DNA of 64,000 nt from Pseudomonas sp. ICMP 561 (GCF_002699985.1 NZ_LKBT01000056.1:276259-340258); one strand, 5' to 3'; counted from the stretch's first letter, positions 51,185 to 59,503 are shown. Numbers and translations: made by a program. Notes: generated by a model from the sequence alone, not told the origin.

Positions 51185-53083
51185 CTAAACGATGATATCC
51201 AGCCGCTTCAACCGCGACGCCAATGTCGTCGGTTTCAAACCCAGCAACTCTGCTGCACCTCCCTTGCCGAACAACTTGCCATTACAGGCCTTGAGTGCCG
51301 CCTGCATGTTGCTTCGTTCCAGTTCTCTCACTTGAGCGTCGGTCATGATGCTCGTGGCGGGAAGCAGGGCAGGGGCGGCTTCGGTTCTGTTGGGCTCGTC
51401 TGGCAGGTCCATATTCAAATCCGCACCGTGAGAGGTGATCAGCGCTCGTTCGATAACGTTCTGCAACTCACGGATATTGCCGGGCCATGAATAGCGTTGC
51501 AGGCGCTCGATGTCACTGTTGCGCAACCGACGACCCGGCATGTTCAGGCGTTTGGCGGTCTGTTTGAGGAAGTGCGCAGCCAATGGCGCAATGTCCATCG
51601 GCCGCTCGCGCAGGGCCGGGGACTGGATAGGAAAGACGTTAAGGCGGAAGTACAGATCCTCGCGGAAATGTTTGGCGGTCACTTCCTGACGCAAGTCCCG
51701 GTTAGTCGCGGCGATGATTCGCACATCAACCTTGCGCGTGCGTTCTTCGCCGACGCGCTCGAACTGGCCTTCCTGTAGAACTCGTAACAGTTTGCTTTGC
51801 AACTCCAGTGGTATCTCGCCGATTTCATCAAGGAACAGAGTGCCGCCATCCGCCAGTTCAAAACGTCCGACACGGTCACGAATCGCTCCGGTAAACGCAC
51901 CGCGAATATGGCCGAAGAACTCGCTTTCAAACAACTCGGTGGGAATCGCCGCGCAGTTGACCCTGATCAGCGGGTTGGCACTGCGTCGACTGGCCTGATG
52001 GATCGCCCGGGCAATCAATTCTTTGCCGGTGCCGGATTCGCCATTGATCAACACGCTGGCGTCGGTCGGCGCCACGACGTCGATCTGTTTGATGATTTTC
52101 AGGATCGGCTCGCTCTGGCCGACGATTTCCCGAAAGTTGTGTTCGATGTGGATTTCTTCCTGCAGATACGCGTTTTGCTCTTCAAGGCGCTGCTTGAGCA
52201 CCTTGAGCTCTTCGAGCGCATTGTGCAGCTGGTTCTCCGTGGTCCGCCGCTCGGTGATGTCGCGGAATACCACCACCGCACCTGCAATTCGACCATCGGC
52301 AATCACCGGCGTACTGGTGAATTCCACCGGGAACGAGCTCCCGTCTCGGCGCCAAAAGACCTCCTGCCGACCCTCATGAACCACACCATCGCGTACCGCT
52401 TTATAAATCGGGCAGTCTTCCACCGGGTAATGGCTACCGTCGGCGTGGGTGTGATGGTGAATGCGGTGGATGTTCTTGCCGATCATGTCTGCCGGTTCCC
52501 AGCCCAGCATGCGTGCGCCAGCCGGGTTGACGAAGGTCGCCAGGCCATCGGTGTTGATGCTGTAAATACCGTCTCCGACGGCGCTGAGCAGCAACTGGTT
52601 ATCGCGCTCGGTTTCCTGAAACAGGTTGAGAATGTTGCGCCATTCCAGCAGCCCGCCGCGCATGGTGCGCTCGGTGTGGGCCTGATCACGCTGGTATTTT
52701 TCATGACTGGCTTCGCGCATCACCAGAATCAGCTGCGGGTTGCCTTTGACCTGCAGAATGGTCGCCGACAATTCGAGCTCTATGCGCTCGCCGGTCTTGC
52801 AATTGCAGCTCAGGTCTTCGGTCCAGCCACGTCCTTTATTCATGACGGCTTGAGTAAAGACGATCAGGTCGGCCAGTTGATGACCGAACAGCTTGCTGAC
52901 CGGCAGTTCCAGCAGTTCCTGGCGCGGATAGCCGAGCAGCTTGCAGGCCGCCACGTTCAGGTCGCCGAAGCGATCCGCCACGGGGTCGAGCAGGGCGATG
53001 GCCTCGGCGCAGTGCTCGAACACCATGTGCCGCGAAGAATAGGCCAGGTCGGCCCAGCCGGTCAGTGAATCTGGCTCGCTCAT
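51185..53083 (-). CDS. nitA: Sigma-54-dependent activator with two PAS domains, NitA-type
   Basis: This 632-residue bacterial enhancer-binding protein has PAS1 (about 20-125), PAS2 (about 165-280), a coiled coil (about 280-312), and an AAA+ domain (about 318-545) with Walker A GESGTGKE (348-355), the sigma-54 contact loop GAFTGA (395-400) and Walker B GGTLFLDEIGEI. A Fis-type helix-turn-helix follows (about 592-632). PAS2 has a His/Cys-rich loop (HRIHHHTHADGSHYPVEDCP). It is divergent from nitBCDEFGH, with a -24/-12 promoter between, so it is very likely the pathway activator. Its stop lies at the tandem REP array. Confidence 0.92.
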   Translation of the reverse strand: MSEPDSLTGWADLAYSSRHMVFEHCAEAIALLDPVADRFGDLNVAACKLLGYPRQELLELPVSKLFGHQLADLIVFTQAVMNKGRGWTEDLSCNCKTGERIELELSATILQVKGNPQLILVMREASHEKYQRDQAHTERTMRGGLLEWRNILNLFQETERDNQLLLSAVGDGIYSINTDGLATFVNPAGARMLGWEPADMIGKNIHRIHHHTHADGSHYPVEDCPIYKAVRDGVVHEGRQEVFWRRDGSSFPVEFTSTPVIADGRIAGAVVVFRDITERRTTENQLHNALEELKVLKQRLEEQNAYLQEEIHIEHNFREIVGQSEPILKIIKQIDVVAPTDASVLINGESGTGKELIARAIHQASRRSANPLIRVNCAAIPTELFESEFFGHIRGAFTGAIRDRVGRFELADGGTLFLDEIGEIPLELQSKLLRVLQEGQFERVGEERTRKVDVRIIAATNRDLRQEVTAKHFREDLYFRLNVFPIQSPALRERPMDIAPLAAHFLKQTAKRLNMPGRRLRNSDIERLQRYSWPGNIRELQNVIERALITSHGADLNMDLPDEPNRTEAAPALLPATSIMTDAQVRELERSNMQAALKACNGKLFGKGGAAELLGLKPTTLASRLKRLDIIV

Positions 53084-53106
53084 TACGAAATCTCGTGATC
53101 CAGCGC

Positions 53107-53120
53107 TACGAAGATTCGTA
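53107..53120. promoter_or_regulatory. Palindromic candidate activator site for NitA
   Basis: TACGAA-GA-TTCGTA is a perfect 6-2-6 inverted repeat about 120 bases upstream of the -24 element. A weaker related sequence (TTACGAAATCTCGTGA, 53082-53097) lies next to it and overlaps the nitA start. Enhancer sites for sigma-54 activators are normally palindromic and 80-200 bases upstream, so this fits. It could also mediate autoregulation of nitA. Confidence 0.6.
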
Positions 53121-53238
53121 TTTCTACGGGAATGCGTGATCCGGCGATAGGCTCAGATAGGTCCGTAAAAACCGGATCAGATCTTAATCTTTTTGATAAT
53201 CAGTGGCTTAGCCAGCATACGAACAACATTTTTATTTT

Positions 53239-53254
53239 TGGCACGGCGTTCGCT
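53239..53254 (+). promoter_or_regulatory. Sigma-54 (-24/-12) promoter of the nit operon
   Basis: TGGCACGGCGTTCGCT matches the consensus TGGCACG-N4-TTGCW with a single mismatch (C for the second T of TTGC). The spacing of GG and GC is exactly right. It is 69 bases upstream of nitB. Together with the divergent AAA+ activator this makes the operon sigma-54 dependent, as expected for nitrogen assimilation. Confidence 0.88.
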
Positions 53255-53322
53255 CTTGTCCTGTTGTCACCCCGGCGTTTTCGAGCCGCTGATAAAAACA
53301 TGACTTACTGGAGAACGACGAT

Positions 53323-53805
53323 ATGCCAAGCGTGGACATTGCTCACTATCAAGACGGCGACTTCCTGGTCAATTACGAAGAAAAAGTCTTCGAGGACGTC
53401 AAAGCCGAACCGGGCGAAAAAGCCCTGCTCACGTTTCACACCATCGCTTTCGAAGGTTCTATCGGCCTGGTCAACATGCTCCAGGCCAAACGCCTGCTGC
53501 GCAAAGGCTTTGAAACCAAAATCCTGTTGTACGGACCCGGCGTGCAGCTGGGTGTGCAGCGTGGTTTCCCGACGCTGGGTGCAGAAGCCTTCCCCGGCCA
53601 TCTGGCGGTGAACAATCAGATCAAAGCGTTCATGTCCGAAGGCGGCGAAGTCTACGCCTGCCGCTTCGCCTTGCAGGCCCTGTACGGCCAGACCGAAAAA
53701 GCCCTGATTGAGGGTATTCGTCCCATCAACCCACTGGACGTCATGGACCTGCGCCTGCTGATGCGCCGCGAGGGCGCGATGATTATCGATACCTGGACGG
53801 CGTAA
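53323..53805 (+). CDS. nitB: Nit1C protein NitB (MSMEG_0572/Sll0783 family)
   Basis: This 160-residue soluble protein of unknown function is the first gene of the Nit1C set. Family features: HTIAFEGSIGLVNMLQAKRL, then LLYGPGVQLGVQRGFPTLGAEAFPG and a C-terminal EGIRPINPLDVMDLRLLMRR. The pattern of LLYGPGVxLG resembles DsrE/YchN-like small folds, but this is only an impression. GGAGA lies upstream of the ATG. A REP doublet separates it from nitC by 179 bases. It is strictly associated with the cluster in other bacteria. Confidence 0.88.
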   Translation: MPSVDIAHYQDGDFLVNYEEKVFEDVKAEPGEKALLTFHTIAFEGSIGLVNMLQAKRLLRKGFETKILLYGPGVQLGVQRGFPTLGAEAFPGHLAVNNQIKAFMSEGGEVYACRFALQALYGQTEKALIEGIRPINPLDVMDLRLLMRREGAMIIDTWTA

Positions 53806-53835
53806 CAGAACACGCGGTGCCTGCATGGAATGCAC

Positions 53836-53926
53836 CTGTGGGAGCTGGGCTTGCCCGCGATAAACGATAACGCGGTGTACCTTCAAGACGCGTCTCATGC
53901 ATCGCGGGCAAGCCCGGCTCCCACAG
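53836..53926. repeat. REP doublet between nitB and nitC
   Basis: CTGTGGGAGCTGGGCTTGCC... (53836-53860) and its complement (53902-53926) form near-perfect 25-bp arms; only GCTGGG versus CCCGGC positions differ. The centre includes GATAACGCGGT. It is inside the operon and could change relative expression of nitB and the distal genes. Confidence 0.9.
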
Positions 53927-53984
53927 TTGGATCTCATTTCAAATCAGTTTCATGAAAGCCGCCAAAATTTTCAGGACCTCCCAA

Positions 53985-54953
53985 ATGACCACCATCCGCG
54001 CCGCCGCCGTTCAGTTCAGCCCGGTGTTGTACTCCCGGGAAGCCACTGTTGCCAAGCTCTGCACAACCTTGCTGGCGCTGGGGCGCGAAGGTGTGCAGTT
54101 CGCGGTTTTTCCGGAAACCGTGGTGCCGTATTACCCCTATTTTTCCTTCGTCCAGCCGCCATTCGCCATGGGCAAGGAAAACCTGAAACTCCTTGAACAG
54201 TCCGTCACGGTGCCTTCCGACGTGACCCGGCAGATCGGTGAGGCCTGTCGTGAGGCAGGGATCGTCGCGTCTATCGGCGTCAACGAGCGCGATGGCGGCA
54301 CGATCTACAACGCGCAGTTGTTATTCGATGCCGACGGCACGTTGATTCAGCACCGTCGCAAGATTACCCCGACGTATCACGAGCGCATGGTCTGGGGGCA
54401 GGGCGACGGCTCCGGCTTGCGTGCCGTGGACAGCGCGGTCGGCCGCATCGGCTCGCTGGCCTGCTGGGAGCATTACAACCCGTTGGCCCGCTATGCCTTG
54501 ATGGCCGACGGCGAGCAGATTCATGTGGCGATGTTCCCCGGCTCATTGGTAGGGGACATTTTTGCCGAGCAGATCGAAGTCACCATCCGCCATCACGCCC
54601 TTGAGTCAGGCTGCTTTGTAGTCAACGCCACAGCCTGGCTGGACGCTGATCAGCAGGGGCAAATCATGCAGGACACCGGCTGCGGTCTGGCGCCGATTTC
54701 CGGCGGTTGCTTCACGGCCATTGTGTCGCCGGAAGGCAAATTGCTTGGCGAGCCGCTGCGTTCGGAGGAAGGCTGGGTGATTGCTGATCTGGATCTGGCT
54801 CTGATCGACAAGCGTAAACGCATGATGGATTCGGTGGGGCATTACAGCCGCCCGGAACTGCTCAGCCTGCTGATTGATCGCACGCCCACCGCGCATGTGC
54901 ACGAGCGCGCCGCTCAACTCAAAACCGAGGAGCTTGCCCATGCAGACCAATGA
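53985..54953 (+). CDS. nitC: Nitrilase NitC
   Basis: This 322-residue carbon-nitrogen hydrolase has the complete catalytic triad E44 (VFPETVVPY), K126 (HRRKITPT) and C160 (GSLACWEHYNPL). The CWEHYNPLARY motif is typical of true nitrilases. In the Nit1C cluster the homologue is essential for growth on cyanide in P. fluorescens NCIMB 11764, according to published work as I recall it; the physiological substrate and product are still debated. I chose ATG 53985 because AGGA lies eight bases upstream and the family begins TTIRAAAVQF. The end overlaps nitD by 14 bases. Confidence 0.93.
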   Translation: MTTIRAAAVQFSPVLYSREATVAKLCTTLLALGREGVQFAVFPETVVPYYPYFSFVQPPFAMGKENLKLLEQSVTVPSDVTRQIGEACREAGIVASIGVNERDGGTIYNAQLLFDADGTLIQHRRKITPTYHERMVWGQGDGSGLRAVDSAVGRIGSLACWEHYNPLARYALMADGEQIHVAMFPGSLVGDIFAEQIEVTIRHHALESGCFVVNATAWLDADQQGQIMQDTGCGLAPISGGCFTAIVSPEGKLLGEPLRSEEGWVIADLDLALIDKRKRMMDSVGHYSRPELLSLLIDRTPTAHVHERAAQLKTEELAHADQ

Positions 54954-56022
54954 ATTGCTGGCCGAGTTGCAATGCCAAGGGGTGCGCTGGCCCGCCGCGC
55001 AGAACGGTCTGTCGCGGCAGGGCGGAGCAGGGCCGTCGGACCACAAGGCGCTGAGTTTCGGCAGCAGGACCATGATGGTGCCGATCCTCAATCAGGCCTC
55101 TCAGGATTCTCCGTATCAGGCGCAACCCAGTGAAGATGGCAGCCAGGCGCTGATCTTTCGCCAGGGTCTGCAGGTCGGTCAGGTACAGATGCCGGGCGTG
55201 CCGAAGTTCTACGGGTTGAGCACCGATGACGGTATTCCTTACTGGAAAATCGCCACATTGCACAGCAGCGATGTGCTCGCAACGACTGTGCTGCAGCATT
55301 GCATCCGCTTCAATGATCGCGGCACTTCATGTCAGTTTTGCGCAATCGGCCAATCCCTGGCGGCGGGTAAAACCATTGCCCGCAAGCGTCCGCAGCAACT
55401 GGCTGAAGTGGCGAAAGCTGCAGTCGAACTGGACGGCGTCAAGCACATGGTGATGACCACCGGCACGCCACAAACGCCTGATCGCGGCGCAGCGATTCTG
55501 TGTGAGTCCGCCGCTGCAGTGACGGCAGCAGTTGATCTGCCGATTCAGGCGCAATGCGAGCCGCCCGACGAAGACGCCTGGTTCATGCGACTGCGCGACA
55601 GTGGTGTGGTGTCGTTGGGCATGCACCTGGAGGCAGTCACTGACGAGGTTCGTCAGCGGATCATGCCCGGCAAGGCCGAAGTGCCCCTCACGCGTTATTT
55701 CGAAGCCTTCAGCGCGGCGGTCGAGGTGTTCGGTCGCGGTCAGGTCAGCACCTACATCCTTGCCGGACTGGGCGACAGCGAAGCGGCGATCACCGAGATG
55801 AGTGAGCGCTTGTGCGAATTGGGTGTGTATCCGTTCGTGGTGCCTTTTGTACCGATCGACGGCACGCCACTGGCCCGTCATCCCAAACCCGACAGCGCCA
55901 TGATGTCCCGCTTGTATCCGCAGATTGGCGCGAGCCTGCGTCGTCACGGTTTGCATTCCGAACAGATCAATGCCGGTTGCGCGAAGTGTGGCGCGTGCTC
56001 GGCATTGAAGAACTACGAGTAA
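54940..56022 (+). CDS. nitD: Nit1C radical SAM protein NitD (MSMEG_0568 family)
   Basis: This 360-residue radical-SAM enzyme lacks the usual CX3CX2C motif. Instead it has C121-X9-C131-X2-C134 (CIRFNDRGTSCQFC), which is characteristic of this family. A second cysteine group, C347, C350 and C353 (GCAKCGACS), lies at the C-terminus and may hold another iron-sulfur cluster. A glycine-rich segment VMTTGTPQTPDRG and the ILAGLGDSEAA strand belong to the SAM barrel. The reaction is unknown. It is translationally coupled to nitC by a 14-base overlap. Confidence 0.92.
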   Translation: MQTNELLAELQCQGVRWPAAQNGLSRQGGAGPSDHKALSFGSRTMMVPILNQASQDSPYQAQPSEDGSQALIFRQGLQVGQVQMPGVPKFYGLSTDDGIPYWKIATLHSSDVLATTVLQHCIRFNDRGTSCQFCAIGQSLAAGKTIARKRPQQLAEVAKAAVELDGVKHMVMTTGTPQTPDRGAAILCESAAAVTAAVDLPIQAQCEPPDEDAWFMRLRDSGVVSLGMHLEAVTDEVRQRIMPGKAEVPLTRYFEAFSAAVEVFGRGQVSTYILAGLGDSEAAITEMSERLCELGVYPFVVPFVPIDGTPLARHPKPDSAMMSRLYPQIGASLRRHGLHSEQINAGCAKCGACSALKNYE

Positions 56023-56049
56023 GCCGGTTTACCCAAGGGAGAAACGCTC

Positions 56050-56610
56050 ATGTCCAGTCTTGCCTTTGCTCTTGTCGACAGCACGTTCGAGCCTTTTCGT
56101 GCCGGTGAACTGTTGGTTAAACCGGCCACCGAGCACTGGGAAAAACAGGCGTATTACGCGTTGCGCCGTGCGGTGTTCTCCGATGAGCAACAACTGTTGG
56201 CGCAAGACAAGGACGGTCACGACTTTCAGGCGATCGCGATTGTCGCGTTGGCCGGTAATTGCGGCATGGCCGATCAGGTGGTCGGCGCGGTACGGATTTA
56301 CCAGCCCGAACCTGGCGTGTGGTTTGGCGGACGTTTGTGCGTTGCGCCGGCCTACCGACGCCACAGCATGATCGGCAAGGCACTGGTCAATGAAGCGGTG
56401 TCGCGAGCAAAGGATCTGGGCTGCGAAATCTTTCACGCCACTGTGCAAACGGCGAACGAACTGTATTTCCAGGCGCTGCACTGGCAGACACTGAATCACC
56501 TGGAGTTACTCGGCCAGCCTCATTGCCTGATGCAGGCCGATTTGACGCGCTACCCATTCATGCCGCGTCAGGTATCGCTTCGTACCTTGCAGGCGGCTCG
56601 CCATGCGTGA
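56050..56610 (+). CDS. nitE: Nit1C GNAT-type protein NitE (MSMEG_0567 N-terminal family)
   Basis: This 186-residue GNAT-fold protein has the acetyl-CoA region GGRLCVAPAYRRHSMIGKAL (about 94-113). In mycobacteria its equivalent is fused to the next enzyme; here the two are separate genes overlapping by eight bases, which supports a functional link. Acceptor substrate unknown. Confidence 0.88.
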   Translation: MSSLAFALVDSTFEPFRAGELLVKPATEHWEKQAYYALRRAVFSDEQQLLAQDKDGHDFQAIAIVALAGNCGMADQVVGAVRIYQPEPGVWFGGRLCVAPAYRRHSMIGKALVNEAVSRAKDLGCEIFHATVQTANELYFQALHWQTLNHLELLGQPHCLMQADLTRYPFMPRQVSLRTLQAARHA

Positions 56611-57631
56611 GATCAACGATCTGCCAGCGCTGCTCGGACTGTTGCGAAACACCCCGGCGATGCTTTCCAAGCAGGCCATTCAGCAGCCGGCCGCGGTCAT
56701 CGGTAAAGCGGACAAGGTAATGACTCGTGCCGAACTCTACGCCTTGCCCGGCGACGACACGGCGGCCATCGCCTGCGGTGAGCATTATCAGTTGTTGGCG
56801 ATTGAAGGCATGTTGCCCGGATTCGTCAGCGCCGCCCCGTGGTTCGCGGGCTGGTCGGCAGTGATGGCCAATGTCAGCGATATCACCGCCATGGGCGGTC
56901 GGGCCACAGCGGTGGTCAACGCGTATTGGCACCATGATCAAGACGCCGCCCAGCAAGTGTTGGCCGGCATTCGCGCCGCGTGTGAGGCCTACGGTTTGAT
57001 GCTGGCGGGCGGGCATACCAGTCTGGCCAACGGCAATCCGACTGCGCTGGCTGTGGCGATTACCGGGGTCGCCAGCAAGTTGCTTTCCAGCCTGCATGTC
57101 GCGCCGGGGCAGGTGATTGCCATGGCGGTGGACCTCGAAGGTCACTGGCACGCGGACACGACCTATTGGAAAGCGTTCGAGGGTGTCCCGGCCTCACGGC
57201 TGCGCAGCAAGCTGGACGTGTTGCCGCGTCTGGCCGAAGCGCAGTTGCTGCATGCCGCCAAGGACATCAGCAACGCCGGGGTATTGGGCAGCCTGCTGAT
57301 GCTGCTGGAGGCCACCGGTTGTGGTGGGCATGTGGATTTGAGTGCGCTGCCATGCCCGCCGGATGCTGATCCACAGCGCTGGCTACAGGTTTTTCCCAGC
57401 TACGGCTTTCTCATGACCCTTGATGAAAGGGACTGGCTCAGCGTGCAGGCCGCCTTTGCATTTGAAGGGCTGTGTTGCGAGCGAATCGGTCAGGTCAACG
57501 CCAGTGCCGCGCTGACGGTGCAGGCCGGTTCGCAACACGCCGAGTTCTGGAATCTTGGCGAGCAGGCCTTTACCGGCTTCAGTTACGCCCATCTTGATCT
57601 GTCCTCATTGACCATCCCACAGGAGCACTGA
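56603..57631 (+). CDS. nitF: Nit1C AIR-synthase-like protein NitF (Sll0787 family)
   Basis: This 342-residue protein belongs to the PurM/SelD/ThiL (AIR synthase-related) superfamily of ATP-dependent enzymes. Motifs: GDDTAAIACGEHYQLLAIEG, FAGWSAVMANVSDITAMGG (metal/ATP site), GGHTSLANGNPTALAVAITG and a C-terminal half with AAKDISNAGVLGSLLMLLEA. Relatives activate small nucleophile acceptors by ATP, so it may activate a carboxyl or amide group. The specific reaction is unknown. nitG begins one base after its stop. Confidence 0.9.
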   Translation: MREINDLPALLGLLRNTPAMLSKQAIQQPAAVIGKADKVMTRAELYALPGDDTAAIACGEHYQLLAIEGMLPGFVSAAPWFAGWSAVMANVSDITAMGGRATAVVNAYWHHDQDAAQQVLAGIRAACEAYGLMLAGGHTSLANGNPTALAVAITGVASKLLSSLHVAPGQVIAMAVDLEGHWHADTTYWKAFEGVPASRLRSKLDVLPRLAEAQLLHAAKDISNAGVLGSLLMLLEATGCGGHVDLSALPCPPDADPQRWLQVFPSYGFLMTLDERDWLSVQAAFAFEGLCCERIGQVNASAALTVQAGSQHAEFWNLGEQAFTGFSYAHLDLSSLTIPQEH

Positions 57632-57632
57632 C

Positions 57633-57953
57633 ATGCCCGCTGTCAATTTCACCATTCGCTGGCCCAACGGCAAAGAAGCCTCCGGCTATTCACCTTCGAC
57701 GGTGATTTACGACCACTTGCAGGAAGGCGCCAGTTACCCGCTGGCCGACTTTCTGGAACGCATCGAAGGCGGCCTCAACAATGCCTCGGAGCGGGTCAAG
57801 CAGGTCAAAGGCTTCTACTGCAGCTCGGCGATGGACACCCTCAACTCCCTGAAGGGCCAGGCCATGCGTCAGGAAGACGGCGCTGTGGAGGTTATCAGTA
57901 TGCGCACCGAAGGCGGCGGGCGGGTGCCCAGCTCGGGGTGGAGTTCTTTCTGA
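57633..57953 (+). CDS. nitG: Nit1C protein NitG (MSMEG_0570 family)
   Basis: This 106-residue soluble protein of unknown function has the family features NFTIRWPNGKEASGYSPSTV, LADFLERIEGGLNNASERV and SMRTEGGGRVPSSGWSSF at the C-terminus. It starts one base after the nitF stop. It is found only with this cluster as far as I know. Confidence 0.88.
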   Translation: MPAVNFTIRWPNGKEASGYSPSTVIYDHLQEGASYPLADFLERIEGGLNNASERVKQVKGFYCSSAMDTLNSLKGQAMRQEDGAVEVISMRTEGGGRVPSSGWSSF

Positions 57954-57960
57954 CTTTGTT

Positions 57961-58052
57961 CTGTTGGAGCGAGGCTTGCCCGCGAAGAACGATGACGCGT
58001 TCTGTCTGATGTATCTCATCGTCCGATTCGCGGGCAAGCCTCGCTCCAACAG
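57961..58052. repeat. REP doublet between nitG and nitH
   Basis: CTGTTGGAGCGAGGCTTGCC... (57961-57986) and its exact complement (58027-58052) give perfect 26-bp arms with a 40-base centre. It begins seven bases after the nitG stop, inside the operon. Confidence 0.93.
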
Positions 58053-58089
58053 ATACCAAACATAGCCCACACTTTATCCCGGAGCCCCC

Positions 58090-59379
58090 ATGCCCAACCC
58101 TCTCACGTCAATCAAACCACCCCATCACAGCGTGATCATCGTCGGCGGCGGTCAGGCCGGTTTGTCTGCCAGCCATTATTTACAGGCCCACGGCATTGAT
58201 CATCTGGTGCTGGAAAAAAACAGCCTGACCCATACCTGGCGCACTCAGCGCTGGGATGCTTTCAGTCTGGTCACGCCCAACTGGCAATGCGCATTGCCTG
58301 GGTATCGCTACAGCGTAGAGCACCAGGGCAAGGATCCCCATGGCTTCATGACCAAGGATCAAATCAACGAGTATCTGGCGGGGTTTGTCGCGTCGGTGAA
58401 TGCGCCCGCGCTTGAGGGCGTGGCGGTGCAGCGCGTGGTACCACGCGTTGGCGGCGGCTTTGAGGTGCACACCTCTCAGGGCGAGTTCACGGCCGATCAG
58501 GTGATCGTCGCGTCGGGCGGCTATCACACGCCGATCATCCCGCGTCTGGCTGAGCGGGTATCAGCGCAAATTACCCAGATTCACTCCGAGCAATACCGCA
58601 ACGCCGAGTCGCTGCCCGAAGGCAATGTGTTGGTGGTGGGCTCAGGGCAGAGCGGGGCGCAGATTGCCGAAGACCTGCACCTGGCCAGGCGCAAGGTCTA
58701 TCTGGCCGTAGGCGATGCACCCCGTTGCGCGCGTTTCTATCGCGGTAAGGACGTGGTCGACTGGCTGGCCGAAATGGGCTACTACGAAATCGGTGTCGAC
58801 ACGCATCCGCTGCGTGAAGGCGTGCGCGACAACACCAATCATTACGTCACGGGGCGTGACGGTGGTCGCGATATCGACCTGCGTCGTTTCGCGGTCGAGG
58901 GCATGGAACTGTTCGGACGCCTGCAAGGCTTGAAGGGCAACACGCTGACGTTTGCCAATAACCTCAAAGACAGTCTCGACAGCGCTGATGCGGTCTATAA
59001 CCGGATCAATGGCTCCATCGATAAATACATTCTGGAGCACGGCATCAATGCTCCAGCCGGTGAGGTTTATTCGCCGCAATGGACGCCTGAGCAGGAGCGC
59101 ACCGAACTGGATCTGAACGCGGCGGGTATCACCAGTATTGTGTGGTGTATCGGGTTTACGCCTGACTTCACTTGGGTTGAAGCCCCGGTGTTCAATGGTC
59201 GCGGCCATCCCGGACACAAGCGAGGTATCACCGCACAGCCGGGCCTGTACTTCCTCGGCTTGCCGTGGCTGCACACCTGGGGTTCCGGCAGATTTTCCGG
59301 TGTGGCGCGGGATGCGGAGTATCTGGTGGAGCATATCGCCGCAGAGTTGGCGCCGGTGCGGCGGGCGGGGGCGCGCTAG
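58090..59379 (+). CDS. nitH: Nit1C flavin-dependent oxidoreductase NitH (MSMEG_0569 family)
   Basis: This 429-residue flavoprotein has two dinucleotide-binding motifs: GGGQAG (19-24) for FAD and GSGQSG (184-189) for NAD(P)H. This is the layout of class B flavin monooxygenases and related oxidoreductases. A WxxxxF-type substrate loop (WDAFSLVTPNWQ) follows the first motif. The last strand GLYFLGLPWLHTWGSGRFSG closes the FAD fold. The reaction in cyanide metabolism is unknown; an oxygenase role would be consistent. It is the last gene of the operon. Confidence 0.92.
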   Translation: MPNPLTSIKPPHHSVIIVGGGQAGLSASHYLQAHGIDHLVLEKNSLTHTWRTQRWDAFSLVTPNWQCALPGYRYSVEHQGKDPHGFMTKDQINEYLAGFVASVNAPALEGVAVQRVVPRVGGGFEVHTSQGEFTADQVIVASGGYHTPIIPRLAERVSAQITQIHSEQYRNAESLPEGNVLVVGSGQSGAQIAEDLHLARRKVYLAVGDAPRCARFYRGKDVVDWLAEMGYYEIGVDTHPLREGVRDNTNHYVTGRDGGRDIDLRRFAVEGMELFGRLQGLKGNTLTFANNLKDSLDSADAVYNRINGSIDKYILEHGINAPAGEVYSPQWTPEQERTELDLNAAGITSIVWCIGFTPDFTWVEAPVFNGRGHPGHKRGITAQPGLYFLGLPWLHTWGSGRFSGVARDAEYLVEHIAAELAPVRRAGAR

Positions 59380-59395
59380 GCTCTCGATTGAAGTT

Positions 59396-59488
59396 CTGTT
59401 GGAGCGAGGCTTGCCCGCGAAGAACGATAACGCGGTGGATCAGACGCACCGCGTTATCGTTCTTCGCGGGCAAGCCTCGCTCCCACAG
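59396..59488. repeat. Near-perfect 93-base REP hairpin after nitH
   Basis: Arms of about 41 bases (59396-59437 and 59448-59488) pair along their whole length with one or two mismatches, including the core GAGGCTTGCCCGCG and GATAACGCGGT. The loop is only about 10 bases. It lies between the convergent nitH and DUF4917 genes and may act as a terminator or 3' stabiliser for both. Confidence 0.93.
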
Positions 59489-59503
59489 GAGTAAGCATTA
59501 CAG

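Noticed and set aside
51797..53068. A 423-codon frame opposite nitA
   Set aside because: NitA shows Walker A, GAFTGA and helix-turn-helix motifs; the antisense frame has none.
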